A DNA stretch of 64,000 bases from Actinoallomurus liliacearum. Its GTDB lineage: Bacteria > Actinomycetota > Actinomycetes > Streptosporangiales > Streptosporangiaceae. Location: assembly GCF_039542035.1 (NCBI RefSeq), contig NZ_BAABHJ010000040.1, positions 186,001 to 250,000 of the forward strand, written 5' to 3'. The notes under the pieces were generated by a model that saw nothing but the letters and a program-made list of their open reading frames with translations, was not told the DNA's origin and did no database searches. Of the stretch, positions 42,269 through 50,661 are shown piece by piece (the stretch's first letter is position 1; each line of letters opens with the position of its first letter). Position numbers and translations under genes: made by a program.

Positions 42269-43429
42269 GTGACGTCAGGGACGGGCGCGGCCACCCGCCC
42301 GCGCAACCGCAAGCAGTTGATCATCGAAGCCGCCAGCCAGGTGTTCAGCGACCGGGGTTACCACGCGGCGTCCATGGAGGAGATCGCCGCCGGAGTGGGC
42401 ATCACCGCGGCGGCCTTGTATCGGCACTTTCCGAACAAGTACGCACTGTTCGCCGAATGCGCGGACGGGATGGTGGAGAGACTCGTCGGGGCGCTCGACG
42501 GCGTTCCCCCCGAGGCTTCGCTGGCGGAGGTACTCAGCGCGCTCATCCGGGTGACGGTGGCGTACCGGACGTCGGGAGGCCTGTACCGGTGGGAGGCTCG
42601 ATACTTGAACGATGCCGACCGCCGACGGGTCGGGGGCAAGTTCGCGCGGGTCGTCGAGCGGGTGACGGTGTCGGTGCGCCGCGAACACGCGCTGCCTTTG
42701 GAGGGGCTGCGTACTGTCGCGGCCCTCGGCGTCATCGGGTCCATCACGACGCATCACACCTCCATCGCTCAGCGTCGGCTCGAAGATCTACTCCTTTCCG
42801 CCGCGCTCCGGGCGGCGGCGACCGATCCGGCTTCGGGCGGGCGCGTGCGTTCCGCCGACCTGCCCGCCCAGCCCGTACCACGTACGCGACGGGCGGAGAT
42901 CCTCGCGGCGGCCATCCCGCTGTTCGCTCGGGACGGATTCGCCAATGTCACGAACGGGCAGATCGCGAAGGCGGTCGGGCTGGCCCCTTCCGCGCTCTAC
43001 CGGCACTATTCCGGCATGGTCGACATCTTGGTCGCAGCTTGCCTGCAGGCCGCCGGAATCCTGGCCCAGGCCGTCGACCAGAACCTGCACGATGTGGCCG
43101 ACCCCCACGAAGCGGTGCTCGCGCTGGCGGCGACCTATGTGGCCTACAGCTTCGAGTACACCGCGCTGACCAGCGTCGCCAGCGCCGAGATCCCTGGCCT
43201 GCCGCCGGACGTACGCGAGCCACTTGCCCTCGCCCAGCGCGAACACATCACCGTCTGGGAACAGCAACTCCGCCTGGCCCGCCCCGACCTGGACCGGCGC
43301 CAGGCCCGAGTCCTGGTCCACGCAGGCCTCGGCGTAGTAGCCGAAGCCGGCCGTGCCCTCCGTTGGGAGGACACCCCCGACCACCGAAACGCCGTCACCG
43401 CCCTGATCGTAGGAGTCCTGGGCCTGTAA
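42269..43429 (+). CDS. Double TetR-domain regulator, divergent from lcp
   Basis: This 386-residue protein is made of two complete TetR units: helix-turn-helix 1 at about 12-60 (LIIEAASQVFSDRGYHAASMEEIAAGVGI, AALYRHFPNKYALFAE) and helix-turn-helix 2 at about 205-255 (ILAAAIPLFARDGFANVTNGQIAKAVGLA, SALYRHYSGMVDILVA), each followed by an effector domain. Such tandem TetR proteins control acyl or lipid catabolism genes in actinobacteria; here the divergent lcp gene is the likely target. The GTG 42269 start is a best guess with a weak Shine-Dalgarno. An antisense frame of the next gene overlaps its 3' half. Confidence 0.88.
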   Translation: MTSGTGAATRPRNRKQLIIEAASQVFSDRGYHAASMEEIAAGVGITAAALYRHFPNKYALFAECADGMVERLVGALDGVPPEASLAEVLSALIRVTVAYRTSGGLYRWEARYLNDADRRRVGGKFARVVERVTVSVRREHALPLEGLRTVAALGVIGSITTHHTSIAQRRLEDLLLSAALRAAATDPASGGRVRSADLPAQPVPRTRRAEILAAAIPLFARDGFANVTNGQIAKAVGLAPSALYRHYSGMVDILVAACLQAAGILAQAVDQNLHDVADPHEAVLALAATYVAYSFEYTALTSVASAEIPGLPPDVREPLALAQREHITVWEQQLRLARPDLDRRQARVLVHAGLGVVAEAGRALRWEDTPDHRNAVTALIVGVLGL

Positions 43430-45142
43430 TGGGACCCGCTGTCTGGGGCCGCCCGCTACCGGGCCACGTCGTCGGCGCTTCTCGGCTCCCCCATCATGCC
43501 CGTTCTTGATCACGTCCCAGGCGGGGTTGCCCGTCGGGGACATGGTGTGCGCGGAGTTCGACGGCGGGGTCGGGTCGCCGAGCTGCGAGACGTGCACGGT
43601 GGTCTTGGCGGGCAGCCTGTTCTGCAGCCAGTAGGCGTCGAAGTAGGAGTCGATGCCGCCCGGACGGGTGTCGCCGCGGTGCACGATGCAGTGCGTGCGG
43701 TCGCCGTCCTGGACGACCATGTGCGAACCCTTCAGGATCTTGTGCAGCTCCAGCGCGTCGGCGTACGGGGTGGCCGCGTCGTTGGTGGCCTGGAACAGCA
43801 GGATGTTCTTCGGCAGGTCCCGCGTGTGGCCGACCTTGACCGGTATGCCCGGCTTGGCGTGCCAGTACTTGCAGGGCGCGTTGTACCAGACGTTGAACCA
43901 GGCGTAGAACGGCGCCTTCCGGTCTACGCGGGCCGCGTCGGTGTGCCACTTCCGCCAGTTCAGCGGCCATTTCACGTCGGTGCACTGAATGGCGTGGTAG
44001 ACGGCGAACTCGTTGTCGTCACTGCCGCCGGTGGTGTTGGCGCCGAAGGTGTCCAGGAAGGTGTCCAGGTCGCCGGACCGGTAGGCGGACAGGCCGACGG
44101 CGTAGCTGTGCCACACGGCCTGGCTGCGCCGGTACGCGGCATTCTGGATGGTGTCCACGAGCTCGGACGCGCCGACCGCGACGCCGTTCTTGACGATGGG
44201 CGCCTTGGCGAGCTCGGCCTCCAGGCCGTAGTAGAACTTCCGGACCGCCGCCTGGGTCCTGCCCAGGTGGTAGCGGTCGTCGTACTTGGCGATCCAGCCG
44301 AAGTAGTAGTCCATGTTCTCGTTGAACGCGACGTCCTGGGGCCGCTGGGCGTCGTACCAGACGTTGCCTGGGCCGACGTTGCCGTCGAGGACCATCTTGC
44401 CGACGCGCTCGGGGAACACCGTGGCGTAGACCTGGCCCAGGTAGGTGCCGTAAGAGCCGCCGTAGTAGTCCAGCTTCCGGTGGCCGAGTGCGGCACGGAT
44501 CGTGTTCATGTCACGGACCGCGTCGATGGTCTTCATGTGATCGAGCAGGTCGACCTTGGAACCCTTGCCGTACTTACGGTCGCAGGCGTCCGCGTACGCC
44601 CGCGACCGCTTCAGCCAACTCGCCTCGAACTTGGCGTCCCCGTGGCCGTAGGCCGGCCGGGGAGCGTTGCTGTAGTCGGTGTCACAGCTGATCGCGGGCT
44701 TGCTGAAGCCGATGCCGCGCGGGTCGAACCCGATGACGTTGTAGGCCGCCTGCATCGGGGCCGAGTTCAGGGCGTAGAAGGCAGGGCCGAACAGGGCGCC
44801 CTCGCCGCCCGGGCCACCCGGGTTGACCACGATGTCGCCCTTGGCCTTGCCGGTGCCCTGGTGGGGGGTCCGGGTCAGCTGGAGCGTGATCTTCTGGCCG
44901 TTCGGGTGGGCGTAGTCCAGTGGGACCCGCAGCTCGGCGCACTGGATGATCGAGGAGACCTCGACCGGGCCGACGTGGTCGTAGGCTTTCGCGCCGTTCA
45001 CGATGTCGCCGCTGCACGCATGCCACTTCAGGCTCGCGGGACGGAACGCGTCGGACGCGTCCGTGGCCGCGGATGCGCTTGTGGCGCCGGGTCCGGTGAT
45101 GCCCAGAGCGGCCGTCGCGGCCGCGACGACAAGCTTCTTCAC
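42788..45142 (-). CDS. Secreted S33-type alpha/beta hydrolase, stop codon apparently lost
   Basis: The true domain covers about residues 1-549 (45142 down to about 43495). It has a signal peptide (1-26, ending TSASA), oxyanion VVNPGGPGG, nucleophile GGSYGTYLG, Asp in ATNDAATPY, His in RTHCIVHRG and family C-terminus TTVHVSQLGD... PAWDVIKNG. It is a tripeptidyl-aminopeptidase-like exopeptidase. No stop follows: the frame runs 235 more codons as the antisense of the TetR gene, with no family character. A one-base shift near 43490 would restore a TGA. The GTG start at 45142 has GGGGG upstream. Confidence 0.75.
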   Translation of the reverse strand: MKKLVVAAATAALGITGPGATSASAATDASDAFRPASLKWHACSGDIVNGAKAYDHVGPVEVSSIIQCAELRVPLDYAHPNGQKITLQLTRTPHQGTGKAKGDIVVNPGGPGGEGALFGPAFYALNSAPMQAAYNVIGFDPRGIGFSKPAISCDTDYSNAPRPAYGHGDAKFEASWLKRSRAYADACDRKYGKGSKVDLLDHMKTIDAVRDMNTIRAALGHRKLDYYGGSYGTYLGQVYATVFPERVGKMVLDGNVGPGNVWYDAQRPQDVAFNENMDYYFGWIAKYDDRYHLGRTQAAVRKFYYGLEAELAKAPIVKNGVAVGASELVDTIQNAAYRRSQAVWHSYAVGLSAYRSGDLDTFLDTFGANTTGGSDDNEFAVYHAIQCTDVKWPLNWRKWHTDAARVDRKAPFYAWFNVWYNAPCKYWHAKPGIPVKVGHTRDLPKNILLFQATNDAATPYADALELHKILKGSHMVVQDGDRTHCIVHRGDTRPGGIDSYFDAYWLQNRLPAKTTVHVSQLGDPTPPSNSAHTMSPTGNPAWDVIKNGHDGGAEKRRRRGPVAGGPRQRVPLQAQDSYDQGGDGVSVVGGVLPTEGTAGFGYYAEACVDQDSGLAPVQVGAGQAELLFPDGDVFALGEGKWLAYVRRQARDLGAGDAGQRGVLEAVGHIGRRQREHRFVGVGHIVQVLVDGLGQDSGGLQASCDQDVDHAGIVPVERGRGQPDRLRDLPVRDIGESVPSEQRDGRREDLRPSRTWYGLGGQVGGTHAPARSRIGRRRPERGGKE

Positions 45143-45170
45143 AAAACCCCCTTTTAGGTCGGACCGTCAT

Positions 45171-45186
45171 TAGCGACAAAACGCTA
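45171..45186. promoter_or_regulatory. Operator candidate upstream of S33 hydrolase
   Basis: TAGCG-acaaaa-CGCTA lies about 30-45 bp before the GTG start of the hydrolase. A possible -35 (TTGTCG, minus strand 45174-45179) overlaps it. Confidence 0.4.
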
Positions 45187-45288
45187 CGGCGCAGTGGCGA
45201 CGACCGCCCATGTGGCTGGCAGGCCGGACCCGGGTGGGGTTAACCCCATCGGCACACGCCTTGGCACCGCAACGACAGGGAGCCGGGG

Positions 45289-45897
45289 TCACGCCTTCGT
45301 ACGGGTGCGTCCCAGGCGGAGGGCGGAGACGAGGAAGAAGACGCCGCCGAGGAAGGCGTAGCCGGCCAGGTTGCTCAGAGAGGCGCCGTCCTCGCCCGCC
45401 TGGGCGACGAACGAGGCGCCGGCAAGGATGGAGATGGAGCCGCTGGCGATCATCGCCCACTGACCGCCGAGTTGGCGTCGGACGGCGCCGACGATGAGCT
45501 GGACGATGCCCGCGGTGACGGCCCAGGCACCCCAGACTCGCAGGACGGCGGGGATGCCGCAGGTGGCGGCGATGGCGAGGCCGATGCCGGTGAGGGCGCT
45601 GAGCGCGATGTTCACGTACAGGCCGCGCACCGGTCGGCCGTTCACCTGGGCGGACCTGATATCGATGACCGCGCACGCCACGTCGAACAGGGGGTAGATC
45701 ACCAGCAGCGTGGCAGTGAGCGGGCCCAGTGTGTCGGCGGTTGCGAACAGAAGGACCGCCCATACAGCGGCGAACGCGAAGCGCAGGAGGTACAGCTTGC
45801 GCAGGACTGCGGGAGCGCTGGTGGGAGCGGTACCGGCGAGGGTGTCCACGGAAGTTCCTTTCAGTGACAGCGTGTTGGTGCCAGTCGGCTGGGTCAT
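45289..45897 (-). CDS. DUF308-like membrane protein
   Basis: This 202-residue protein has about six membrane spans in three hairpins (LLRFAFAAVWAVLLFATA, LTATLLVIYPLFDVACAVI, LYVNIALSALTGIGLAIAA, WGAWAVTAGIVQLIVGAV, IASGSISILAGASFVAQA, AFLGGVFFLVSALRLG), the HdeD/DUF308 pattern. ATG 45897 has GGAGGAG 5 nt upstream. It is divergent from a TetR gene with two palindromic sites between, so it is likely to be repressed by that TetR. Confidence 0.85.
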   Translation of the reverse strand: MTQPTGTNTLSLKGTSVDTLAGTAPTSAPAVLRKLYLLRFAFAAVWAVLLFATADTLGPLTATLLVIYPLFDVACAVIDIRSAQVNGRPVRGLYVNIALSALTGIGLAIAATCGIPAVLRVWGAWAVTAGIVQLIVGAVRRQLGGQWAMIASGSISILAGASFVAQAGEDGASLSNLAGYAFLGGVFFLVSALRLGRTRTKA

Positions 45898-45940
45898 CGA
45901 GTGCTCCTCCATGGAGGTAGCCCCGACCTTTGAAGGAGAA

Positions 45941-46005
45941 AGAACGTTCGGTCTCGCTGTGTATCCAAGAGGACGGAGTCGGCGCCTGTCAAGACCGAAC
46001 GTTCT
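45941..46005. promoter_or_regulatory. Pair of TetR operators
   Basis: AGAACGTTCGGTCT (45941-45954) recurs as its exact complement AGACCGAACGTTCT (45992-46005). Each contains the self-complementary GAACGTTC. They are arranged symmetrically between the divergent DUF308-like and TetR genes. Confidence 0.8.
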
Positions 46006-46032
46006 CCCTCACTGGCGGGATAGTCTGGCCGC

Positions 46033-46617
46033 ATGAGTGAGGGCACAGGAGGCGGTGGCACGTCGGCGGCGCGAGCGCGGCTGCTCAGCACGGCAACCAA
46101 AATCTTCTACGCGGAGGGGATCCACTCCGTCGGCATCGACCGGATCATCGCGGAGGCGCAGGTGACCCGCGCCACGCTGTACCGGCATTTCACGGGCAAG
46201 GAAGAGCTCGTCCTCGCCTACCTCGACCAGGCCGACCGGGGAATCCGGGCGGGGATCGAGGCCGCTCAGGCAGGCGAGCAGTCGGCAGCCGACACGGTCC
46301 GGGCGGTCGGCCGGTTCATCACTGAAAGCGTCCAGGGTCCCGGGTTCCGCGGCTGCGCATTCCTCAACGCGGCAGCCGAATACCCTGACCCGACCCACCC
46401 GATCCACCAAGCCGTCCTGGCCCACCGCCAGTGGTTCCTGGACACCGTCACCGAGGTGCTGGCGCAGGTCGGCGACGCTCCCGCCGACGAGGCCGGCCGG
46501 CATCTCGTCATGCTCCGGGACGGCGCCATGGCCGCCGGCTGCCTCTTCGACCCGAAACTGATCTCCGAGACCTTCCTGCTGGGCGTCGAAGGAATTCTGC
46601 GGGCACGCGGCGCCTGA
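46033..46617 (+). CDS. TetR-family regulator
   Basis: This 194-residue repressor has a DNA-binding domain at about 12-58 (ARLLSTATKIFYAEGIHSVGIDRIIAEAQV, ATLYRHFTGKEELVLAYL) and an effector domain with GPGFRGCAFLNAAAEYPDPTHP, a block typical of the group that includes YxaF/LmrA-like TetR proteins. ATG 46033 lies 27 bp after the second GAACGTTC site. It most likely represses itself and the divergent membrane protein. A terminator follows at 46685-46708. Confidence 0.92.
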   Translation: MSEGTGGGGTSAARARLLSTATKIFYAEGIHSVGIDRIIAEAQVTRATLYRHFTGKEELVLAYLDQADRGIRAGIEAAQAGEQSAADTVRAVGRFITESVQGPGFRGCAFLNAAAEYPDPTHPIHQAVLAHRQWFLDTVTEVLAQVGDAPADEAGRHLVMLRDGAMAAGCLFDPKLISETFLLGVEGILRARGA

Positions 46618-46684
46618 GCGGCCTTATACGTCTTAGCGGACTCGGTGCCCCCTCAGCCCTCCCCGATCCCGCTCTGAAAGCGAA

Positions 46685-46708
46685 GCGGCCCCCGGTGAAG
46701 GGGGCCGC
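46685..46708. terminator. Terminator after TetR gene
   Basis: GCGGCCCCC (46685-46693) pairs with GGGGGCCGC (46700-46708), with a 6-nt loop. Confidence 0.7.
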
Positions 46709-46784
46709 CCGTTTGGCTCATGACCGTCGCCACGGCAATGCCGTCATAGGACGATCCGGGCCCCCGACTGAGCGGTCGAAGCCG

Positions 46785-46988
46785 TCAGGAGCGGTTGTTC
46801 TCGCTGTGCTTGGCGGCCCCACCCGCGGCGGCGCCGACTGCAGCGCCGATGACAGCGCCACCGACCTGGCCGGTGAGGCCGGCACCGGCGACAGCACCGG
46901 TGATGGCGCCGTTCTTGGTACCGACCTTGGCCGCTCCGCGGACGGCCGCGTCCTTGGCCGCTCCCGCGGCCTTGCCCACAATGCCCAT
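46785..46988 (-). CDS. Small Gly/Ala-rich protein with glycine-zipper pattern
   Basis: This 67-residue protein has a basic N-terminal half (GKAAGAAKDAAVRGAAKVGTK), a hydrophobic GxxxG-rich segment (AVAGAGLTGQVGGAVIGAAVGAAAGGAA) and a short polar tail. ATG 46988 has GGAG 9 nt upstream. It may insert in the membrane or bind DNA; nothing more can be said. Similar short Ala/Gly-rich proteins are often annotated as hypothetical in actinomycetes. Confidence 0.6.
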   Translation of the reverse strand: MGIVGKAAGAAKDAAVRGAAKVGTKNGAITGAVAGAGLTGQVGGAVIGAAVGAAAGGAAKHSENNRS

Positions 46989-47115
46989 GAGAATCAACTC
47001 CGGCTCTTTCTTCTGTGCACCGCCTGAGCGGGACGCTCCTGGTTGTCCCAGGGCGTACTTAAGAGCGTCCGGAGCGCGGTCCGGTCGGCAAGGTCAGGGG
47101 CCGCCGTTCCAGGCA

Positions 47116-47362
47116 TCAGTCATCGTCGGTGGCGGTCCAGCGTGTCTGGCGGGCGGAGGGCCGCGGAAGTGTGCCGTGGGCGAGGATCTGCTCGTGGATC
47201 TGGTCGAGGGCCAGGTGCAGCGGTGCGAGCAGGCCGGGGTCGAGTCCGTCGAAGAACATCTGCTTCACCAGGGCGGCGTGGCCCGGCGTGGCCCGGCGAA
47301 GCGCGTCCCCGCCCTGCGAGGTGAGCACGGCGTCGGTCGCCCGGGCGTCGGTGCTCGACGGG
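47116..47362 (-). pseudogene. MarR-family regulator, 3' fragment
   Basis: The minus strand encodes the C-terminal part of a MarR protein (VLTSQGGDALRRATPGHAALVKQMFFDGLDPGLLAPLH), closely similar at DNA level to the fragment at 35452-35799. Similarity stops abruptly at about 47362, where plus-strand oxidoreductase sequence begins. The 5' half, including the DNA-binding domain, is gone. Confidence 0.8.
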
Positions 47363-48096
47363 GGTCTGTCCTCGGCTTCGAGGCGGCCGGTGTGGTGGAC
47401 GCGGTCGGCCCCTCGGTGAGCGACGTGCGGCCAGGCGACACGGTCGCGGTCTTCCTCCCCGAACTCGGTGGTTACGCTGGTCAGGTGCTGGCCCGCTACT
47501 GGGTGCGGGTGGCGCAGTCAGTCAGCACCCAGGACGCCGCGGCGCTGCCGGCCTCTGGTGAGGCGGCGGCGCGGGTCGTCGACGAGGTCGGCGTCGCCGC
47601 AGGTGAGACCGTGCTGATCGCCGGAGCGGCCGGATCGGTCGGGTTGATCGCCAGCCGGCTCGCCGTCGCCCGCGGCGCCCAGGTGCTCGCCGCGGTCCGC
47701 CCCGGTGACTTCGACCTTCTGACGAAGGCGGGCGCCACCCCGGTCGCCTACGGTCCCGAGATGGCGGCGAACGTCCGGGCGGTCGTCCCGTCGGTGGACG
47801 CGGTCATCGACGCCTCCGGCGCCGGGGTCCTCGGCGCCGCGGTCGAGCTGGCCGGCGGACCCGGCCGAGTGGTCACGCTGTCGGACCCGCACGCCGCCGA
47901 CTTCGCGGTCCGGCTGTCCGGACCGGACGGCCCCCGCATCGCGGAACGGCTGCAGGCCGTCATGGCGCTGCTGGCCGCCGGGAAGCTGACACTGCGCTCG
48001 CAGACCGTCGCCCCGTTGGCGGACGCCGCGCAGGTCCACCGCGACCTGGAGAACGGCGGGCTGCGGACCAAGGTCCTGCTGTCCGCCCAGGCCTGA
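47363..48096 (+). pseudogene. Zinc-type alcohol dehydrogenase/quinone oxidoreductase, N-terminus deleted
   Basis: About 244 residues of a medium-chain dehydrogenase/reductase remain: VLGFEAAGVVDAVGPSVSDVRPGDTV (strand region normally at residue 60-85), the nucleotide-binding motif AGAAGSVGLIASRLA and the C-terminal LRTKVLL. The first 60 or so residues are missing because the sequence joins directly to the MarR fragment. Internal GTG or ATG codons could yield a shortened product that lacks part of the catalytic domain. An alpha/beta hydrolase follows after 45 bp. Confidence 0.8.
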
Positions 48097-48141
48097 GACC
48101 TTCGGCCCTTCTTCCACACACAGATTCCAAGGAGAATGATC

Positions 48142-49107
48142 ATGACCGACCAGGTCAAGCCCGTGCTCGAGCCCGTCGCCCAAGCGTTCGCCGATGCGAA
48201 CTCCACGCCGCCGTTCCTGTTCCAGCTGCCGCCCGAGAAAGGGCGGAAGATCGCGGTGAAGGTGCAGACCGACCCCGTACCCACGGTGGCGCCCGCCGAT
48301 GTCGAGGACATCGAGGTCGACGGGGGCCCGACCGGCAGCGTCCGGGTGCGCATCGTCCGCCCGGCCGGCGCAAGCGGCGTCCTGCCCGTCATCGTGTACG
48401 TGCACGGCCTGGGCTGGGTGTTCGGCGGCCCGGTGACCCACGACCGGCTGATCCGGGAGTTGGCCGCCGGGACCGGTGCCGCCGTGGTGTTCCCCGACTA
48501 CGACCTCGCGCCGGAGGCGAAGTACCCGACCCAGATCGAGCAGGTCTACGCCGTCGCCGAGTGGGTCGCGGCCAACGGCGCGGACTACCGGCTCGACAGC
48601 TCGCGGATCGCCATCGCCGGGGATTCCGTCGGCGGCAACATGGCCACCGTCGCCACCATCCTGGCCAAGCAGCGCGGTGGCGTGCAGTTCGCCGGGCAAC
48701 TGCTGTACTACCCGGTCACCAACGCCGACTTCGAGACCGGCTCCTACCATCAGTTCGCCAGCGGCTACTTCCTCGCCCGCGAGGGCATGCAGTGGTTCTG
48801 GGACCAGTACACCACCGACCCCGCTCAGCGGGCCGAGATCACCGCCTCGCCGCTCCGCGCCACCGGTGACGACCTCGCCGGTCTGCCCCAGGCCATGGTG
48901 ATCGTGGCCGAGGCCGACGTACTGCGGGACGAGGGGGAGGCCTACGCGGCCAAGCTCCGCGCGGCCGGCGTGCCCGTCACCGCGATCCGGTACGGCGGGA
49001 TCATCCACGACTTCGTCGGCCTCAACCCGCTGCGGCACACCTTCGCCGCCCAGGAGGCGATCCAGCAGGGCATCGCCTTCCTCTCCCGCGTGCTCGGCAC
49101 CGACTGA
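48142..49107 (+). CDS. Alpha/beta hydrolase, HSL-type
   Basis: This 321-residue cytosolic esterase is of the hormone-sensitive-lipase family. The oxyanion motif is HGLGW (the usual HGGGW with Leu), the nucleophile Ser is in GDSVGG, the acid in AEADVLRDEG and the His in IIHDFVG. ATG 48142 is preferred because AAGGAG is 7 nt upstream; ATG 48136 would leave only 1 nt. It follows the oxidoreductase remnant on the same strand and may once have formed an operon with it. Confidence 0.92.
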   Translation: MTDQVKPVLEPVAQAFADANSTPPFLFQLPPEKGRKIAVKVQTDPVPTVAPADVEDIEVDGGPTGSVRVRIVRPAGASGVLPVIVYVHGLGWVFGGPVTHDRLIRELAAGTGAAVVFPDYDLAPEAKYPTQIEQVYAVAEWVAANGADYRLDSSRIAIAGDSVGGNMATVATILAKQRGGVQFAGQLLYYPVTNADFETGSYHQFASGYFLAREGMQWFWDQYTTDPAQRAEITASPLRATGDDLAGLPQAMVIVAEADVLRDEGEAYAAKLRAAGVPVTAIRYGGIIHDFVGLNPLRHTFAAQEAIQQGIAFLSRVLGTD

Positions 49108-49450
49108 GCCCGGCACCGGGCAGAACGCCAGGGCCGGTGTCCCACGGACACCAGCCCTTCGTGATGTTCGGTCTTGATCGCCCCGTCATGACAGGCCGGA
49201 GCCGAGCCTCTCAACCCTGCCCCTTTGAGCGGGTCTTTCACTCGTGCTCGTTGTGTTCGGGCCTACCGGTCACAACGCGGTCACAGGTTCTCGGACCGTG
49301 GCGTGACCGTCCGCTGCGTACAACGCTCACGACGTGAACTCCGAGCGAAGGAATCATCGTTTGTGAAACGTGCGACAACGGTCCGGCTCGCCGGTCTGGC
49401 CTGCCCGTGCGCTGACGATGACGCGCGTCATCCCAGTCCCACCGGACCTT
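49108..49450. other. Gene-poor interval
   Basis: No confident gene is seen. AAGGA followed by GTG at 49363 starts a frame VKRATTVRLAGLACPCADDDARHP that begins like a signal peptide but loses that character at once; it may be the stub of a lost secreted protein. Confidence 0.35.
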
Positions 49451-49469
49451 CCTGCCCCGCAGGGGCAGG
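49451..49469 (-). terminator. Terminator of TIGR01777 gene
   Basis: CCTGCCCC-gca-GGGGCAGG is a perfect 8-bp hairpin 20 bp after the stop. Confidence 0.6.
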
Positions 49470-49489
49470 CCCTGACGGCTCGGCCGTGG

Positions 49490-50395
49490 TCAGAGCAGGT
49501 CGGCCAGCGCGGGCCTGAGCTCCGGGAAGGCGAACGTGAAACCCGCGCCGCTCAGGCGGGCGGGTACACAGCGTCGGCCGAGCAGCGCCAGCGCCGGGTC
49601 GGTTCGCAGCACCAGTGCGCCCAGCCGCAGCAGGGGCGTCGGGGTCGGTGGGGCCGGCGGGCGGTGCTGGAGCAGCCGCAGCGTCGCCATGAGCTCGTGG
49701 TTGCGGACCGGATGGGGGCTGGTCGCGTGGACGACGCCGGTCATCGACGGATCGTCCAGGCACCGGCGCACGATGGCGAGCAGGTCCGTGATGTGCAGCC
49801 AGCTGATCCACTGGCGGCCGGAGGCGATCCGGCCGCCGAGTCCCCAGCGCACCAGGCCGGTCCGGCGATCGAGCGCCGGGGTGTCGCGGTCGAAGACCAC
49901 CGCCGTGCGCAGGATGACCTGACGGTCGGCGGCCGCGTCGGCGGCGGCCGCCTCCCAGTCCCGCGCCACGCCGACCATCTGCGGCGGCTCGTCGGCGGGC
50001 GGATGGTCTTCGGTGATCATCTCCTCACCGCCGTCGCCGTAGATCGCCAGCGTGCTCATCTGAACCCAGGCGATGGGCGGCTCGTCCAGGCGGGACGCCG
50101 CTTCGGCGAGGGCCCGGGTCGGCTGAACACGTGATCTGGTGAGCAGTTCGATGTTGGCCGGGGTGGGCCGGCGGTCCACGAGTTCGCCCGCCAGGTTCAC
50201 GACGGCCGCGCCCGCCAGCTCCGCCGCCCACGAACCCGGGTTCGCGCCGTCCCAGCCGACCTGCCGACCGGGGCGACCCGGGTCGGCCGGGCGCGGCGAA
50301 CGCGTCAGCACGACGACCTCATCACCGCGCGCGGTCAGGTCGGCGGCGATCCGTCGACCCAGCGCGCCGGATCCTCCGGCGAGTACGACCTTCAT
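49490..50395 (-). CDS. TIGR01777-family NAD-dependent epimerase/SDR
   Basis: This 301-residue extended SDR is of the YfcH/TIGR01777 group. It has the N-terminal nucleotide-binding GGSGALGRR, VVNLAGELVDRRPTPANIELLTRSRVQPT (family signature region), STLAIYGDGG (catalytic Tyr), WISWLHITDL, and the C-terminal DUF1731-like segment (RCVPARLSGAGFTFAFPELRPAL). ATG 50395 starts directly at the first strand. It is cytosolic and its substrate is unknown. Confidence 0.92.
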   Translation of the reverse strand: MKVVLAGGSGALGRRIAADLTARGDEVVVLTRSPRPADPGRPGRQVGWDGANPGSWAAELAGAAVVNLAGELVDRRPTPANIELLTRSRVQPTRALAEAASRLDEPPIAWVQMSTLAIYGDGGEEMITEDHPPADEPPQMVGVARDWEAAAADAAADRQVILRTAVVFDRDTPALDRRTGLVRWGLGGRIASGRQWISWLHITDLLAIVRRCLDDPSMTGVVHATSPHPVRNHELMATLRLLQHRPPAPPTPTPLLRLGALVLRTDPALALLGRRCVPARLSGAGFTFAFPELRPALADLL

Positions 50396-50661
50396 GAGAG
50401 CCCCCATTCGACGCGGCGACAGTCGCCACCGCGTGAGGGACCAAGTTAAGCGGTCGTGGACGCGGGTGCCGGTCCCCTGGCCGGGAACCGGCCGGGGGAC
50501 CGGCCGCTCCGACCGGGCGCCGCGACTCGATGAACGATCGCCGGCCATCCGATCACCCCAGCTCGTCAGTCGCCCTGAGAACGACCACCTGCTCTCGCAG
50601 GTTTCCGAGACTCACGGATCGCTGGCGTTCGGTGCCCATAGAGCGCAGTGAATGCCAGTGA

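Noticed and set aside
49363..49518. Short ORF beginning like a signal peptide (VKRATTVRLAGLA)
   Set aside because: It loses protein-like character after about 15 residues and overlaps the next gene's terminator and end; at most a stub.
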